DNA of 64,000 nt from Zygaena filipendulae (GCA_907165275.2 OU015655.1:6646501-6710500), one strand, 5' to 3'. Positions 33,010-44,855 are shown, counted from the stretch's first letter. Program-made: numbers and translations. The notes: generated by a model not told the origin, from the letters alone.

Positions 33010-34316
33010 CTTTTATATGGATTAAATTCCGGGAAGTAATGATATAGGTACCTATGGCAAACGAATGGAAAGGTCTCGTTTTTAAGAAAATACTATTTTA
33101 TTTTTCGTCTATTCTGAACAAGTTATCAGAATAAATTTTAAAAGTAAATGGCATTATCTAAAAAATGCGTTAATTTGATATTTAGCTTTACTTCTCAAAA
33201 TTCAATCCTTAGGTATATGTATGTATCCTACTATATGTCAATATTTATTTATTTAAATTATTTATTTATAGACTAGCAGCTTTCGCCACATTTTTCGCTA
33301 TTTCTTGCGGATTCGGATTTGGCCAACCACGGCCATTTGTATAAAGTTCAGTAAGGCTACTGACAGTAGGTAGGTATTTACATACAACATACAATACATT
33401 AGGCTCGCCACTCTGATTACAAATAACCTCCCCATTTTCTGAAGTCCTTTAATATATGCGTACAGTTTCAACTTAGGCACTGGAGTTTGTGATAAATCAT
33501 ACAAAAAACAAAACTGCATAAATCTCAATTCTTTTTCCTAAACGCAATTTATAAATATTAGGTAAATACTAATACCTAAGTTACCTACCTATATCGTAAG
33601 TTCTTTAGTGACCAAAATTACGTTCTCCATTTTCACGGGTACCTACCACTTACCAGGAACTTGATAAGATAGTGGTGGACGGTGGTTATATGCATTCAGT
33701 ATTCATCATTTCAGTGTTGTGAATGCAACCCTATTCGATGACGTGGCCCAATCGCGACTCGCACCGGCCACACCTCTCACCCCTCGTTGCACGTTGCACC
33801 ACCCTGTCTTGTGGCGCGCCCTTACTGACGTTATGGGAATAATAATTATTGTTCTCTAAGTGCCTACGAGTTACGACGTACCTACTCATTCAGCGCTAGG
33901 ATAGTCGAAAATAAGTTTCAGTCAAAGAAAAAGCCTGCGTTTCCTAACCCGTAACTTGCCAGACGATTAGGACAAAAACATGCTGGAAAATAATCACTCT
34001 AAAGTAAATTATGTAGGTATGTAACCATGTTTTATGCAAATAAACGAATATTAAAAAAAAAATGTGAAACTATTACACCTACTTAAACATGTAGTATAAA
34101 TAATTATACTTCAGTATAAAATACGGTAAAAGAAATGATTTAAATTAAATTTAGGCAAATAGGTATCTCTGATAGGTAGCTTAGTATAATGGCAGCATGG
34201 ATTGTGAACATCACCAGTTTACTTATGTAGTATGTACAGTAAATCGCGCGATATTATGAACTGGCGATAAACTGTGAACTGCACCAAATTTAACGTAGGT
34301 ATTATTAGTTTTTTTA
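33010..34316. other. 1.3 kb without a supportable gene
   Basis: A GC-richer patch at 33720-33830 (GACGTGGCCCAATCG, CGCACCGGCC) may be promoter-like, but no frame or splice pattern supports a gene. Confidence 0.4.
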
Positions 34317-34518
34317 CTAGCTGTTCCCCGCGGTTTCACCCGCGGTAATTACGGAGTTCCTCGGGAATTCCGGGATAAAAAGTACCCTATATCCTTCGCT
34401 GTACCCCTGACAACATGCATGCAAAATTTCATGACGATCGGTTGAGCCGTTAAATGGCGTGAAAGCATAACAAAAAAATAAACAAACTCACTTCCGCATT
34501 TATGATAGGTAGTAAGGA
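34317..34518 (-). mobile_element. Helitron-like element, TCCTTACTA subfamily
   Basis: On the minus strand it starts TCCTTACTACCTATCATAAA, contains AACGGCTCAACCGATCGTCA and the hairpin CGCGGGTGAAACCGCGGGG, and ends AACAGCTAG then T. Confidence 0.8.
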
Positions 34519-34680
34519 TTTATTATTTTACGAGTATCTAGGTACATAATATGTAATCATAAAAATGAATCTCTATTTCCCTTGCTCAGGGCATCACGCG
34601 TGACGTGAACGGCAGGACCGAAATCGCTAATTGATTTTTGTTGTTTGTTATTGTAAGGAGAAGAAGAATAAAAGAAATTT

Positions 34681-34790
34681 GCAGTTCTTGCGGGAATTCC
34701 ACAACTCACGCGGATTAATCCGAATCCGAATCCGAAATGGTTGGACCGAATTTACGGGACTTTCACTGCTAATTAGCTGATGTTATAAAA
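34681..34790 (+). mobile_element. Helitron-like internal fragment
   Basis: CGGGAATTCCACAACTCACG, GGTTGGACCGAATTTACGGG and TTTCACTGCTAATTAGCTG match the body of the copy at 23490-23774. Neither terminus is present. Confidence 0.5.
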
Positions 34791-35178
34791 ACGGGATTGG
34801 AATTCACAGTTTAGAGAGGAATTATCATTGCTAAATTTGGTGTGCTTAAAGTCTTTTTTTTATTTACTATAATAATAGATACAATATTTCTATATGATAT
34901 TATAAATTGATACCGAAGAAAGTTCAGCAGATGGTCTCTTATTCTCTATATTGATTCTCTTGGTGAATTAACGGTGAAAGGATTACAACTTTAATACCAA
35001 AAGCGATATATCTGCGCTAGAATTGCAGGCCCAGGGGCGGGCATAGGATTGGATACCTGACCCAAGTCCAGAGGTGACCAGATATTGCAACAAGAGTGCC
35101 AAATTGCGTCAAAGTGATTACGAGTGCCTAACTTGATGAGGCATTCGCTACACTACGCTCTATGACATACTTGAGTGG

Positions 35179-35324
35179 CGACCACGAACTAGAAGACGCC
35201 GCGTGGGTGGGCTCGCTACAAGATGGACCGATGACTTGGTTAAGGTTGCGGGACGCCCTTGGATGCGAGAAGCGCAGGACCGGTCGTTGTGGCGATTCTT
35301 GGCGGAGGCCTATGTCCAGCTGTG
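35179..35324 (+). pseudogene. LINE reverse-transcriptase C-terminal fragment (RTE-like)
   Basis: One frame reads RPRTRRRRVGGLATRWTDD, then LVKVAGRPWMREAQDR and SLWRFLAEAYVQ, ending at TGA. This matches the conserved C-terminal tail of RTE/BovB-type LINE polyproteins (R-W-x-D-D-hydrophobic ... W-x-R-x-A-x-D-R-x-x-W). The catalytic domain is absent, as in a typical 5'-truncated insertion. The following GATATGATAATGATATA is the usual short 3' tail. Confidence 0.75.
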
Positions 35325-35899
35325 AACGTCTTCTGGCTGATATGATAATGATATACATACTTGTGTTTTTCAACCTTTTTAATGACACGAAATGAAATAA
35401 TATCTCGTGATCCTCGCTTTTTTTAAGTATTTAATTATGTTTGAGATATAATATATTCTATATGTTATTTTTTTATTAATTTAATTTTTGCGACCTATTG
35501 CGACCCCCCAGAGGTGTTGAAACACAACCCACATATTGAAAAACACTGCTATAGAGGTCTTGAACTGGACCTTATTTCCTGACGCGAGCCCATTTTAAAA
35601 AGTGTGGGCGTCAATCAAGCTTCGAGCAAGAGAATAAAACTGTCGCTGAGCTTTTTAGCAACTTAAAAATCCCCTAATAGGTACCTTAGTAATTAAAAAG
35701 CATCCAAGTTCACTGCGTGTACAAACGGCGGATGATAGGTATATACCTACGATACGGGTATTTCTTTGATTCTGGTGTTTATTTTACGGTCAAATAAGCG
35801 ACATTGTAAGTACACTTTTACGTACACTGTATAATATAGGTTCTAATGTTCTGTATTCTGTATAATATCCATTATTAGGCTAAATATAATATATTGCCA

Positions 35900-36038
35900 C
35901 GACGCATACACGACTACGCACAAAGCAGCTTTTGGCTAGCGGCACTCAACGCATTCGCGTCCCGCACTGCCAGAGTCAACGAACGCGAAAACGAAATGGA
36001 CGTCTAGAGACAGCAGTAGATAGGTCGGTAGGTACATA
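35900..36038 (+). CDS. Candidate 5' untranslated exon of a plus-strand gene
   Basis: A GC-richer block (GCATTCGCGTCCCGCACTGCC) ends in ATAG|GTAAGTG at 36038, a consensus donor. A 245-bp intron follows, ending in CCTTCTTTTCCAG at 36283. No start codon with a long frame is present, so it would be non-coding. The start is approximate, since no TATA box is clear. Confidence 0.35.
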
Positions 36039-36326
36039 GGTAAGTGATTTCAATTAATACAGACTAGCTATTAACACTACACGTCAACAGGTGTCGCGAC
36101 TCGCGATCTGTGTGTGGTCTGGTCTTTTAATAGCTTATAATAAATTATAATACCTACCTAATAATTATTTGTCAGTAATAAATAATAGATAGGTGTTAAG
36201 TAATTCAGTAAAAAGGTAAAAAAAAAAATATTCGTGGCAAACAAGAAGACCGTTATACTAAAGAATCACTCCTTCTTTTCCAGACCGAAAACTACACTGT
36301 AATGCAGCTGCAGTGTCTCAACAAAA

Positions 36327-36464
36327 ATGACAACGGCCGAAGCTGTGCCCGTACTACCGCGCCGCTGCGCGCCGCCGTACGCGACAGTCGACCTCATCCA
36401 TACTGAGATTACAAATAACTCATTCGTAGAATATTACGGCCACCGCGCCGCTCTTTGGATGTAG
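36327..36464 (+). CDS. Candidate first coding exon, unknown protein
   Basis: A good acceptor (TTCTTTTCCAG, 36283) is followed 43 bp later by AAAAATGAC, giving MTTAEAVPVLPRRCAPPYAT and then VDLIHTEI. The frame runs 45 codons to a stop where a Helitron-like fragment begins (about 36462). A donor such as C|GTAGAA inside the frame would end the exon earlier. The proline/arginine-rich beginning looks protein-like, but I cannot name a family and found no next exon. Confidence 0.35.
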   Translation: MTTAEAVPVLPRRCAPPYATVDLIHTEITNNSFVEYYGHRAALWM

Positions 36465-36540
36465 TTGTATCTCTGGAAGTACTGAACCGATTCTAAAATA
36501 TATATTTTCACTTAAAGAAAGTTACAATATCACAGAGTGA

Positions 36541-36715
36541 TAGAATAATTTCAAATCAAATATTCTTTATTTTCACCAGAATCTGAAAAAAATTACATGG
36601 AGGGAAATAATACAGGCAACAAAGGGCGGCCTCATTGCTTAAAAGCAATTTCTTCTAGGCATTTCCTCCCGATACAAGGCGTTCCTGAGGCAATCTCAAT
36701 ATTGAGTGAAAACAC
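36541..36715 (-). mobile_element. LINE 3'-end fragment
   Basis: On the minus strand it reads GGAGGAAATGCCTAGAAGAA, AATGAGGCCGCCCTTTGTTG, TATTATTTCCCTCCATGTAA and AATAAAGAATATTTGATTTG. This is a typical moth LINE 3' untranslated end with a polyadenylation-like AATAAA. It is 5'-truncated, with no coding sequence. Confidence 0.6.
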
Positions 36716-36769
36716 GGGGCCACAACAATTAGCATAATCCTTAACTTAGTAGGTACCTACCTACCTAGA

Positions 36770-37169
36770 TAAATGCGGACGTGAGTTTGTTAGGATTTCA
36801 CGCCTTAACGGCTCATCCTATCGTCATAATATTTTGCATTACACGTTGTCAGGGGAACAGAAAAGGATAGGTCTGAAATTAACGCGGGCGAAATTCCATA
36901 ATATTCATTCTACACGTTGTCAGGAGTAGGTACGAAAAAGACATGGGGTGCTTAATTTTATCCCGAAAGTCCGGCGGTATCTCCAAAATTAACGCGGATG
37001 AAACCGCGGGGAACAGGTAGTCCTTACTATAAATGCGAATGTGGGTGTATATTTTGTTGGTTTGTTACACTTTCACGCCTTCTACTCAAAGTTTTGGACA
37101 CACGTTTTCAGAGATACAGAGACAAGGACATAGGGTACCTACGAAAGTAAGGCATGTGAAAACAGCTAG
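36770..37169 (+). mobile_element. Two Helitron-like copies joined head to tail
   Basis: The first copy runs from about 36770 (ATAAATGCGGACGTGAGTTTG) to a mutated end, AACAGGTAG, at 37020. The second starts exactly there with TCCTTACTATAAATGCG and ends AACAGCTAG at 37169, then T. The second lacks the hairpin module. The block CACGTTGTCAGGG occurs twice in the first. Confidence 0.7.
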
Positions 37170-37584
37170 TAAAATCCTAATATCAATTACGTATTTTCCA
37201 CCAACGGCAACGTTGAAATATGAAATTAATATTCAAAAATTTACGTATATATACAATACATGTGTTCGCATTTCGCACTGATTGACAAGTTGCATCGCAA
37301 GAATAATGGGCTCGTGGACGCGCGTGTTGAACATTGAATATAAACAGCATAACGTCTTTGTGCAATAAGCTGTTATACCACATTTATAAAGGGTATACGG
37401 ACGAGTGCGCGAGATGCACCTCGGTGAAAGTGCAATTTTAAAAAGTAAGCGGTAAGGCAGGGGAGAAGCGCTGGCACGTGCCTCGGCTCGCGTCGCGACC
37501 CACCATTGGCGAGTGCTTGCGAAACACCTGTGTCCAATGTCCATGTCTTCTTCTTTTTAAATATACACTATACGAACTTCATAC

Positions 37585-38080
37585 ATTATCTATACTAATA
37601 TTCGTATTGTAGAAAGGTAAGGTTTTTAAGTTTGGACGTAAGAAGTACCTAATCTCTGAAACCAATAAACTATTTCTAAAGCTCTGTGATAGGAAGCTAC
37701 AGTATCTCTGAGTGATAAGATACTTTTCAGAGATCCCTAGGGAGATCCGAAATTCAAGCGGTAAAAATAACAACAGGGCATGAAATAAAGATAACGGGGG
37801 ATTAAAGGATAAAATTAACAGAGTCAATTTCGAAAAATTTGGAACTTTTGGAAAACTTTTGGAAAAATGATCTGTTTATCTGCTTGTCGGTTTGTAAGGT
37901 AAAAAAAGTTTTGAAATTATCCCGAGGAAATTACTTATTGCGATTAAACCCGAGGGGGAAACAGATAAGTATTCTTTAGGGTCTTTGAATGGGAGATAGG
38001 GTAGTACTTTGATCCTGATATAGAGCTCCTGCGGGAACTCCGAAATTGACCAGGGTGAACTGCGGCTACACCAGCGCTAT
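37585..38080 (+). mobile_element. Decayed Helitron-like remnants
   Basis: A start-like ATCTATACTAATATTCG at 37589 is followed by AATCTCTGAAACC, AGGAAGCTACAGTATC and degraded GGGAACTCCGAAATT..GGGTGAACTGCGG words. The 3' terminus is not identifiable. Confidence 0.45.
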
Positions 38081-38459
38081 GTTATAATGTTTAAGTTTAG
38101 TAAAGTTCTTAGAAACGAATAGCGTTTTATAGCTACGCTTGTACTCTTATCGCCGGTTTACACTTCCATAAGTACTTAAGTAGTAAGTTCAACTTACCAA
38201 CTTAGGCCCGTATTAATAAACGTTACTCAAGTTGACGTACTCACTTGAGAACATCGGTGAGATGGTGTTCTAATTAATAAACGTTACTTAAGTATAAAAC
38301 TGGTCATCATCTTGAGTAGACGGTTTCAAGTGAGTACCGCACGTATTAATAGACGAAACTCCAACCTCAAGATCATCATTTGACGTTTGATAAGTCTGGA
38401 TCAACAGAGTCAAGTAAAATACGGACTTGCGATCATCTTGAGTTTGTGCTACCAATACC

Positions 38460-39218
38460 GTTGTTTCAAATCAAAATGGATGGGGGGCAACCGCCTGGCG
38501 TGGTAAAAATCCAAAATGGCGGATTCAAAATGGCGGCCGAAAAAGAAGTTGATCCGATCCGGGTGAGGTTCGGCTTCCGGGGGTTTTTGGGGTCACTGAT
38601 GCCGAATATCGAATCAGTTTTTCGATTGCGTCATTTTTCAAGATGGCCGCCGAACATTAGTTGTTTGTATGGGGAAATTGTTTCGGCCCTGGCTCGGAAA
38701 CTATCGGCCGTGGGTATTGAAAAAAAAATTGTACAGTTGGTGGTGCACTATCTTCTTCTATCGGGATATAAATAATTCCAAGATGGCGGACGGATTCGAA
38801 ATGGCTGGCGAAAAAAAGTTAAGCATAATTGTTCTCCCAGAAGGAGCATCTCTAGGTCGATATAATGTATTTAAGATGTGGAAAGGAGGTTTCTGTGATT
38901 GTGGGAAAACCTTGACATCTTCGATTCCTGCTCCTCATCAGGTAGTGAGTTGACTGCCCGCCGAAACTATCCATCAAAAGTAAAACTGTTACTTACAAAG
39001 TTTGATCCACACCTTGGGCAAATTTCAATAGTGAAACTTTTTTTTCAAAGTGGCGGAAAAAATCATGGCCGCCGAACAAAATTCAAACTCGATTATCTCC
39101 GAAACTAAAAGAGTCAGGTGGGGGGTGCTCGAACAAATAGAGGTCAATGGGGGGCAACCGGGCACAGGGCGACCAAGCCTCGCGAGCTGCTCGCAGCTCG
39201 CGCACAGGGCGAATCTAG
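38460..39218 (+). mobile_element. Helitron with perfect 3' hairpin and ATGGCGG-rich body
   Basis: At the right end CGCGAGCTG-CTCG-CAGCTCGCG forms a 9-bp perfect stem, 12 bases before CTAG|T (39215-39219), the textbook Helitron 3' end. The body holds AAAATGGCGGCCG, AAGATGGCCGCCGAA and AAGATGGCGGACGG words and the frames at 38380-39283, none with a Rep or helicase motif. The 5' end was not found, so the start is approximate. Confidence 0.6.
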
Positions 39219-39229
39219 TTTCTATTATA

Positions 39230-40130
39230 TATTATAGACATAAGATTTCATATTTCAAGACAGATATGTTTTCAAATAGCTAATGACGGTAGAAGTTCTT
39301 TGTCGCCGCGATGGAAATTTCCAATGACATTAAAGGAAGACATTTCATTACTACAAAATAAAGTTGTAGCTATGAATTTCATGCTTACAAAATTAAATAA
39401 GCACAATGGGTATTATATAAAATATTACTATTATAGTAAATTAAAACTAAAAAAAAAGTAAATTTGACATTGTAAAAATTTATGCAAGAAATAAAAGGCT
39501 TTTTTATTTTTATTTTATTTATTTTAATGGGTATTATAGTGCCAAATGCGTATAAAACAGCGATGAATTGATAGACAGCAAAATTGACTGAAGTTATTGG
39601 TAAGTTCCTCGTTGGTACACTCTTAGCAGAGCGGTCCTCATGAAGTTTGACAGATATAATAAAAAAAAAGAAATGGCTCTTTATGAAGATGGAAGAGTCA
39701 AAGATAAAAAGACCTTATATAGGTATACAACAATTTACCGCCCAAATTCATTTTCGATATTTTATAATTATAATTATTGTGATTAGTTAAAGAAAAGTTT
39801 TCATTGCCTTTTGTTAGGAATGTCCTACTTTTGTTAGGAATGTCCTAGAATTAGTTTATCTCTGGGAGAAAAGTATTATTTTTGCGTTGTTTTGTAATTG
39901 TAATTTATGGGTCTTCTATGTATGTTACTGTTTACAGAAAGGTTAATTATATACACTGAATATTATTGCATAGCTCTTTAAATCTATTGATCTCAAAATA
40001 AAACCGTAATCACCGAAAATACCGGAAAACCGGTTTTACCACTGAATCGTAATCGAAAAACCGGTTTTCAGAAAATCCTCCGGTTTTGTGACCCCTAGAG
40101 TGAAGAAATGTATTGAGGACCTTTTGCCGC
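39230..40130. other. No gene recognised
   Basis: AT-rich. A short frame near 39330-39460 reads MTLKEDISLLQNKVVAM with no start-site or splice support. Nothing else stands out. Confidence 0.35.
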
Positions 40131-40133
40131 ACT

Positions 40134-40358
40134 CAGAGTCGACTTTAATGATTACTTAGTTAAGTATAGATTTTTAAAACAAAACTACCGCAATCAGACA
40201 AATTTAATAAATTAATGTTAATTGGCATTTAACTAATTAAGTTACATCTCATTAAATGCCAATTAACACTAATTTACTGAAAGTCTCTGATTGGGCAGTT
40301 TTGTTTTAAAAATCTATTCTTAACTAAGTAATCATTAAAGTCGACTGAGTGCGGCCGT
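40134..40358. mobile_element. CCGCACTCAGAGTCGAC fold-back MITE, full copy
   Basis: The outer arms are GCCGCACTCAGAGTCGACTT and AAAGTCGACTGAGTGCGGCC, with the same interior as 8446-8679. The right arm has lost three bases in the CAGAGTC segment. Confidence 0.85.
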
Positions 40359-40361
40359 TAC

Positions 40362-40640
40362 TTACTTACGGACGCTCACCATTTGGACGCTGCTATCTAC
40401 TTTTCGATTAAGTAAGATGGTAAGCTGAACTTACTACTTCTGGAAGTGTAAAAAGGTCAAATCGAAAAGTAGACAGCAACGCCCAAACGGTGAGCATCCA
40501 TAAGTAAGTTCAACAATACATTTCTTCACCCTACTTACTTGCTGACCGCCGTCCACACAGCGGCAAAAAGTAGTAAGCAACGTCCAAACGGTGAGCATAC
40601 ATAAGTCAGTTCAACAATACATTTCTTCACCGTACTACCG
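40362..40640. repeat. Fold-back plus partial tandem copy
   Basis: CTTACTTACGGACGCTCACC..CTACTTTTCGATT is mirrored at 40459-40506 (TCGAAAAGTAGACAGCA..GGTGAGCATCCATAAGTAAG). The right arm with AGTTCAACAATACATTTCTT is repeated again at 40587-40640. Confidence 0.7.
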
Positions 40641-40879
40641 TAAGTAGTAAGTAATAATAATAATAATAACTAAGTAATAATAAGATGGCGGGGAGACGAA
40701 GCGGGCTAGTGTACGCGCTACTGTCCTGTCCAAAAACTAGAAGTGATTTCTATCCTGCGGCAAGTTGCTACATTACTTACTTACTTGCCGGCCGGCGTCC
40801 ACAGTCCACACGTGGTTTTTACTTACTTATGGAAGTGTACCGGCCATAAGTAGGTAGGCAGAGCCTGCAGCTCTGAAGT

Positions 40880-41940
40880 CTTAACCAAATTTCCCAAAAA
40901 TTATCTACAGAATATTATACTTACCTACTGACTTAACTATATCTACCTTAAAAATATACCTATATTAAGTTATTGTGGTAACACCACATCTCACTTAAAA
41001 TTAAGATTTTTTTTGTGAAGTTGTGAAGTTGACATTTGGGGAAGTGATCATTTGGTGGAACGTTTAGAGAGATGGACATTCAGGGATTGAACGTGCAGGG
41101 TAATGGACATTCCGAGAGAGCGCCAAACGCATAGCAAAATATTCGCACAGGTTAACGGAAGCTCTACGTCGGAATTTTTTTAACGCGCAGTCAACTCTCG
41201 TAGTGGGTTTACAAAATAATATCACCTACTACAGCCACATCTATCAGTATTACCTAATTCGCGGTATCGCTAAATGGCGCACTTCTGGCGCATTGACCTA
41301 CCTGCCCGGTCATCAGACGTCACGTTTTATGTAGGTAGGTGCCTGAGCATTTGAGCAACAAATAACGTCGTGAGTTTGAAAAACGTTTGCAATTTTTATA
41401 CCTAGCTAAGTATTACTAACAATAAATACCTACTTAAGTGTTACAAAAAAATATCGATCAATGAGCATAGCGTTCGCGTGGGTAAGACTTTATCTTACCT
41501 TAGAAATTATTCTATGGGGTAAGTTTACCCCTTACTCCCACCTTTTTGTAGTTTAACATTAATGATAAGTTACATTATGTTACCTTGTTACACTAATTTT
41601 AGATGTCAAATTTTAATAGGTAAGTAGGCAGGTACGTATAGAAATTTAAATTGTAGGTATGTAGAGTTTAGTTAACATTTATGAGATCTACGTCCACGTT
41701 CCAACATCCTACTTACATACCTGTTCTAGTAAGCTTATTTTTTATTCAAGAAATCAAACAGTCTAGGTTCCTACCTACTTACCTACCTACCAACGAACGT
41801 GCCCACTCTATCATTCGTTTGCTTCGGGGCAAATAAGCGAATAAATTATTATGTCGAAGTCGAACTCTGTACATGGCTTTACATTTAAATTTAGCAGCTC
41901 AAGGATGAAATAATATTCAAAATAAATTATTTAGCAATAG
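40880..41940. other. No gene recognised
   Basis: AT-rich with TACCTACC words. No coding evidence. Confidence 0.4.
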
Positions 41941-41956
41941 TTTGGTTATTAAAATG

Positions 41957-42590
41957 CTTACCCATCTTCATAAGTAGGGGAAGCCTCGCCGGAAGCACCT
42001 TGAGACACGTCTCCGTCCATAATAACTTAGTTATACAAACTACTATAATAGCGGTGTATCGGACGGTTATTCCGAGCCTCAAACGGCTTGGTTCACAGCG
42101 GAACACGAAAAGTGGGCAGGGCACGCGGCAAAGACCGGCGCGCACGTGGGGTTGTGGAGCGAATGCCGAGCGGAGTGCGGCGCGGCGCGAGAGGCGAACG
42201 CGAGGTGCGGCCAACCAGCGGTGAAGCGGGCGCGTGGAATCGTGGTCCGTAGCCGATGCGTGAACGGAGGCGAACGGAGCGACCCGGGGGAGCGGGGCCA
42301 AGAGCGACGAGCGGAGCCGAGCGCAAACAGGGGAACGACAATGTGCGGGGCGCGGTCCGTGAGGACTACAGACTAGTGCAGGGTTGGCGAGGGGCAAGGG
42401 GCACGTAGCCGCCGTAGCCCGGCCCCGGTGCCCGCGCCCCGCACGCGTTTCCACGGCAACGCTGCCGCTACGCTTCGCGTCCATGCGATTGCGCGCACGT
42501 GGCTTGTAGCCTTGTGGCTTGTACATTGTTGAGCGAGTGGCGCCGCACCGCCGCGCCGCGCCGCGCGCCCTTGGCATGGCTGGTGTGTGT
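41957..42590 (-). promoter_or_regulatory. GC-rich island with candidate first exon of a minus-strand gene
   Basis: About 500 bp (42095-42590) is strongly GC- and CpG-rich in an AT-rich setting, as at some promoters. On the minus strand it leads to CTTATGAAGATGG|GTAAGC, a strong donor at 41956, with ATG-AAG-ATG just before it. This would be a first exon coding M-K-M plus one base. That phase does not fit splicing to Imp exon 3, so it is not an internal Imp start. The 241-codon frame through the island is treated as a composition effect. Confidence 0.35.
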
Positions 42591-43249
42591 GGGTAGTACT
42601 TTGCCTTTCCTACTGAGTTCACATCAAGAATAGGTTTGGTACTGGAAACCATTTCGAAAGAAGTAAGTACCTACATAATACAACTAACCTATTAGTATAT
42701 AAGCGAGGTTCCCTCGGAGGAGCCTATGTCTATCATATGGATACGGATAAACACAGCTACTAAGTAGGTAGCTACTAGGGTTGCCAACTTCAGCGCCCAG
42801 ACTTTGAGAAATTTGCCTTAATCAAAGTGCAAGACAGGGTTAGAAGATAAAGCAGGACCCAGGTGTCATGCCGGCTGTACAATGTAGGTACATACACGAG
42901 CAATGAAATGTAAATTTCCAAATTGCCAAAATAAATGTAAACATTTAATAATCCAAAAATAAGTAAGTAATAAGTCCAATTTTTGGTCAAAATAATGTAA
43001 CCAGCAGAATGTGTCAAATTTAGTAGGTATTTCTTTGATTATATTATATTCATATTCTTCAGAGAAATGTGCACAAGACAGAATCTATTTTACATTTAAC
43101 CACTATTTAATGTGTATAGGGACAATCAATACCTACCTACAGTTTTAAAAAGTTACCTCTATGTTTTTTTCATAAAATAGGTAGGTACCTAGTCATGTTG
43201 ACGGTACCAAGTACTGACTAGTTTCTCTATATTATAAATATTATCATAC

Positions 43250-43530
43250 TGTAAGAACGACCGGGTGGCCAGCCACTGACGCTGAGCATGCATTCGCGCA
43301 ACACGGCGACGTCCATCCGCCCGATAGAGATAAGGTGCTAGGTGCTAGCAAAGACTATAAAACCATGGTTATATGCTCAGTGGGTGCTAGGAATTAAGAA
43401 TAATGTAGGTACTCATGTACTCATGTTAGTTTTAATCTTAGTATTAAGCATTGATTCTTATTGTAACGGTCATACAATAAAGACGTATTAAAATGAAATT
43501 GCTTTTTAAAAAGTGTTTCTGGATCCACCG
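43250..43530 (+). mobile_element. Possible solo LTR
   Basis: TGTAAGAACGACCGGGTGGC starts it, with a TATA-like ACTATAAAACC at about 43355 and CAATAAAGACG at about 43478, giving a plausible U3-R-U5 order over about 280 bp. The right boundary (CA) and the target duplication could not be fixed, and no internal retroelement genes are adjacent. Confidence 0.4.
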
Positions 43531-43600
43531 TGATTTGTCTACCTACCTATTTATAAAATAGATAAGGGAAACTGTTGTTGTGTTGCATTCTTATTTATAT

Positions 43601-44084
43601 TCTACTACTAATATTTTAAAGAGCAAAAGTTTGAGTTTGTGAGTTTGTGACGTTGTGGGGGGTTAATCTCTGGATCTACTGAACAGATTTTGAAAATTCT
43701 TTCACTTATAGGAAGCTACAGTGATTCTGATTGTCATAGGGTACTTTTTATTCCGGAATTCCCGCGGAAACTCCGAATTTCCCCCGGGTAAAACCATGGG
43801 GGAACAGCCACCTCTGGATCTACTGAACCGCTTTAATCTCTGGATCTACTCAATCGATTTTAAAAATTCTTTCACTTATAAGAAGCTACAGTGATCCTGA
43901 GTGACCAAGGGTACTTTTTATCCCAAAATTCCCGCGGGAACTCCGGAGTTTATGAGGTTGTTATCTATGGATCTACTTATAGATAGGAATCTTAAGTGAT
44001 CCTGAGTAACATCGGGTACTTTTATCCCAGAATTCCCACGGGAATTTCGAAATTACTGCGGGTGAAACCGCGGGGGTCAGCTAG
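43601..44084 (+). mobile_element. Helitron-like element, internally triplicated
   Basis: It starts TCTACTACTAATATTTTAAA and ends GCGGGTGAAACCGCGGGGGTCAGCTAG then T. The module ATCTCTGGATCTACTGAACC..TTCTTTCACTTATA..CCCGCGG recurs about three times inside, making this the longest clear copy. Confidence 0.8.
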
Positions 44085-44188
44085 TTACTTATATTGATCT
44101 ACATTATATATCTAATAGATGAGTCATACAAATGTAAACCAAGCTAAATAATTTAAAACTGAGCCTAGTTTATTATTTATACTTTTTA

Positions 44189-44279
44189 CTAGCTGTGGCC
44201 CGCGGTTACACTCGCGTGAATTTACCCCCTACAACGTCACAAACTCACAAAATTTTGCTCTTTTTAATATTAGTATAGA
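44189..44279 (-). mobile_element. Helitron-like element, minimal 91-bp copy
   Basis: On the minus strand it runs from TCTATACTAATATTAAAAAG directly to CACGCGAGTGTAACCGCGGGCCACAGCTAG. Only the two ends survive. The internal break lies after TTGTAGGGGGTAAATT. Confidence 0.85.
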
Positions 44280-44599
44280 AGTATTGACAATATAAAACAA
44301 ATATTTAAGTGTTGGCACTTGGCCGGTTTGTTAGTCTAACAGTATTATTTGTATAAAGTAGTATTCTTTTGTAGTTATTGAATTCTCAACCCTTATACGT
44401 ACGTACCTACTATATAATATAATATAATAATACAAATATGTTTGATTCAGCATTCTGGTTCAATAGGACTAGCTGCATTCCTTGCACAGAAGACCAAAAA
44501 TCTCATTAATAGTATCCTGTTTGCCAAGTCATAAGAGATTTCGTATTGTCTATGGATTAATTTTTGTACATAAACAGGATGTAAGATTAAACGAGAGAG

Positions 44600-44690
44600 A
44601 TATATTACCAATCAATTTATTTTTAAATTTTCTGTGATGCCCAATAAAGATACATATGTCTATGTCTATGTCAATAAAAATATAGTAAAT
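44600..44690 (+). mobile_element. LINE-like 3' end with TATGTC repeat tail
   Basis: TTTTCTGTGATGCCCAATAA followed by (TATGTC)n and AATAAAAATA looks like a short retroelement 3' tail. The 5' extent is unknown. Confidence 0.4.
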
Positions 44691-44855
44691 AAAACTTTTT
44701 ATTTCTTAAGTATCTACTATATTTTTATCAGTTAATTTTTTACTTTCTTTAATAGGTAGGTACATCCCTCGTTTTGACCTTACACCCTGTACAGTGTACA
44801 AGTCCAAAATTTGGTATTACGCAACAAACACTGAATTCAATAACTTCAGTGTAAT

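Noticed and set aside
41957..41970. Internal alternative start exon of Imp
   Set aside because: The exon would end one base into a codon, whereas the Imp exon that follows exon 2 must receive two bases. The frames do not match.
41927..42652. 241-codon minus-strand open frame
   Set aside because: It runs through a CpG-rich island, is arginine/alanine/proline-rich in a way expected from composition, has other long frames overlapping, and reads straight through a strong splice donor.
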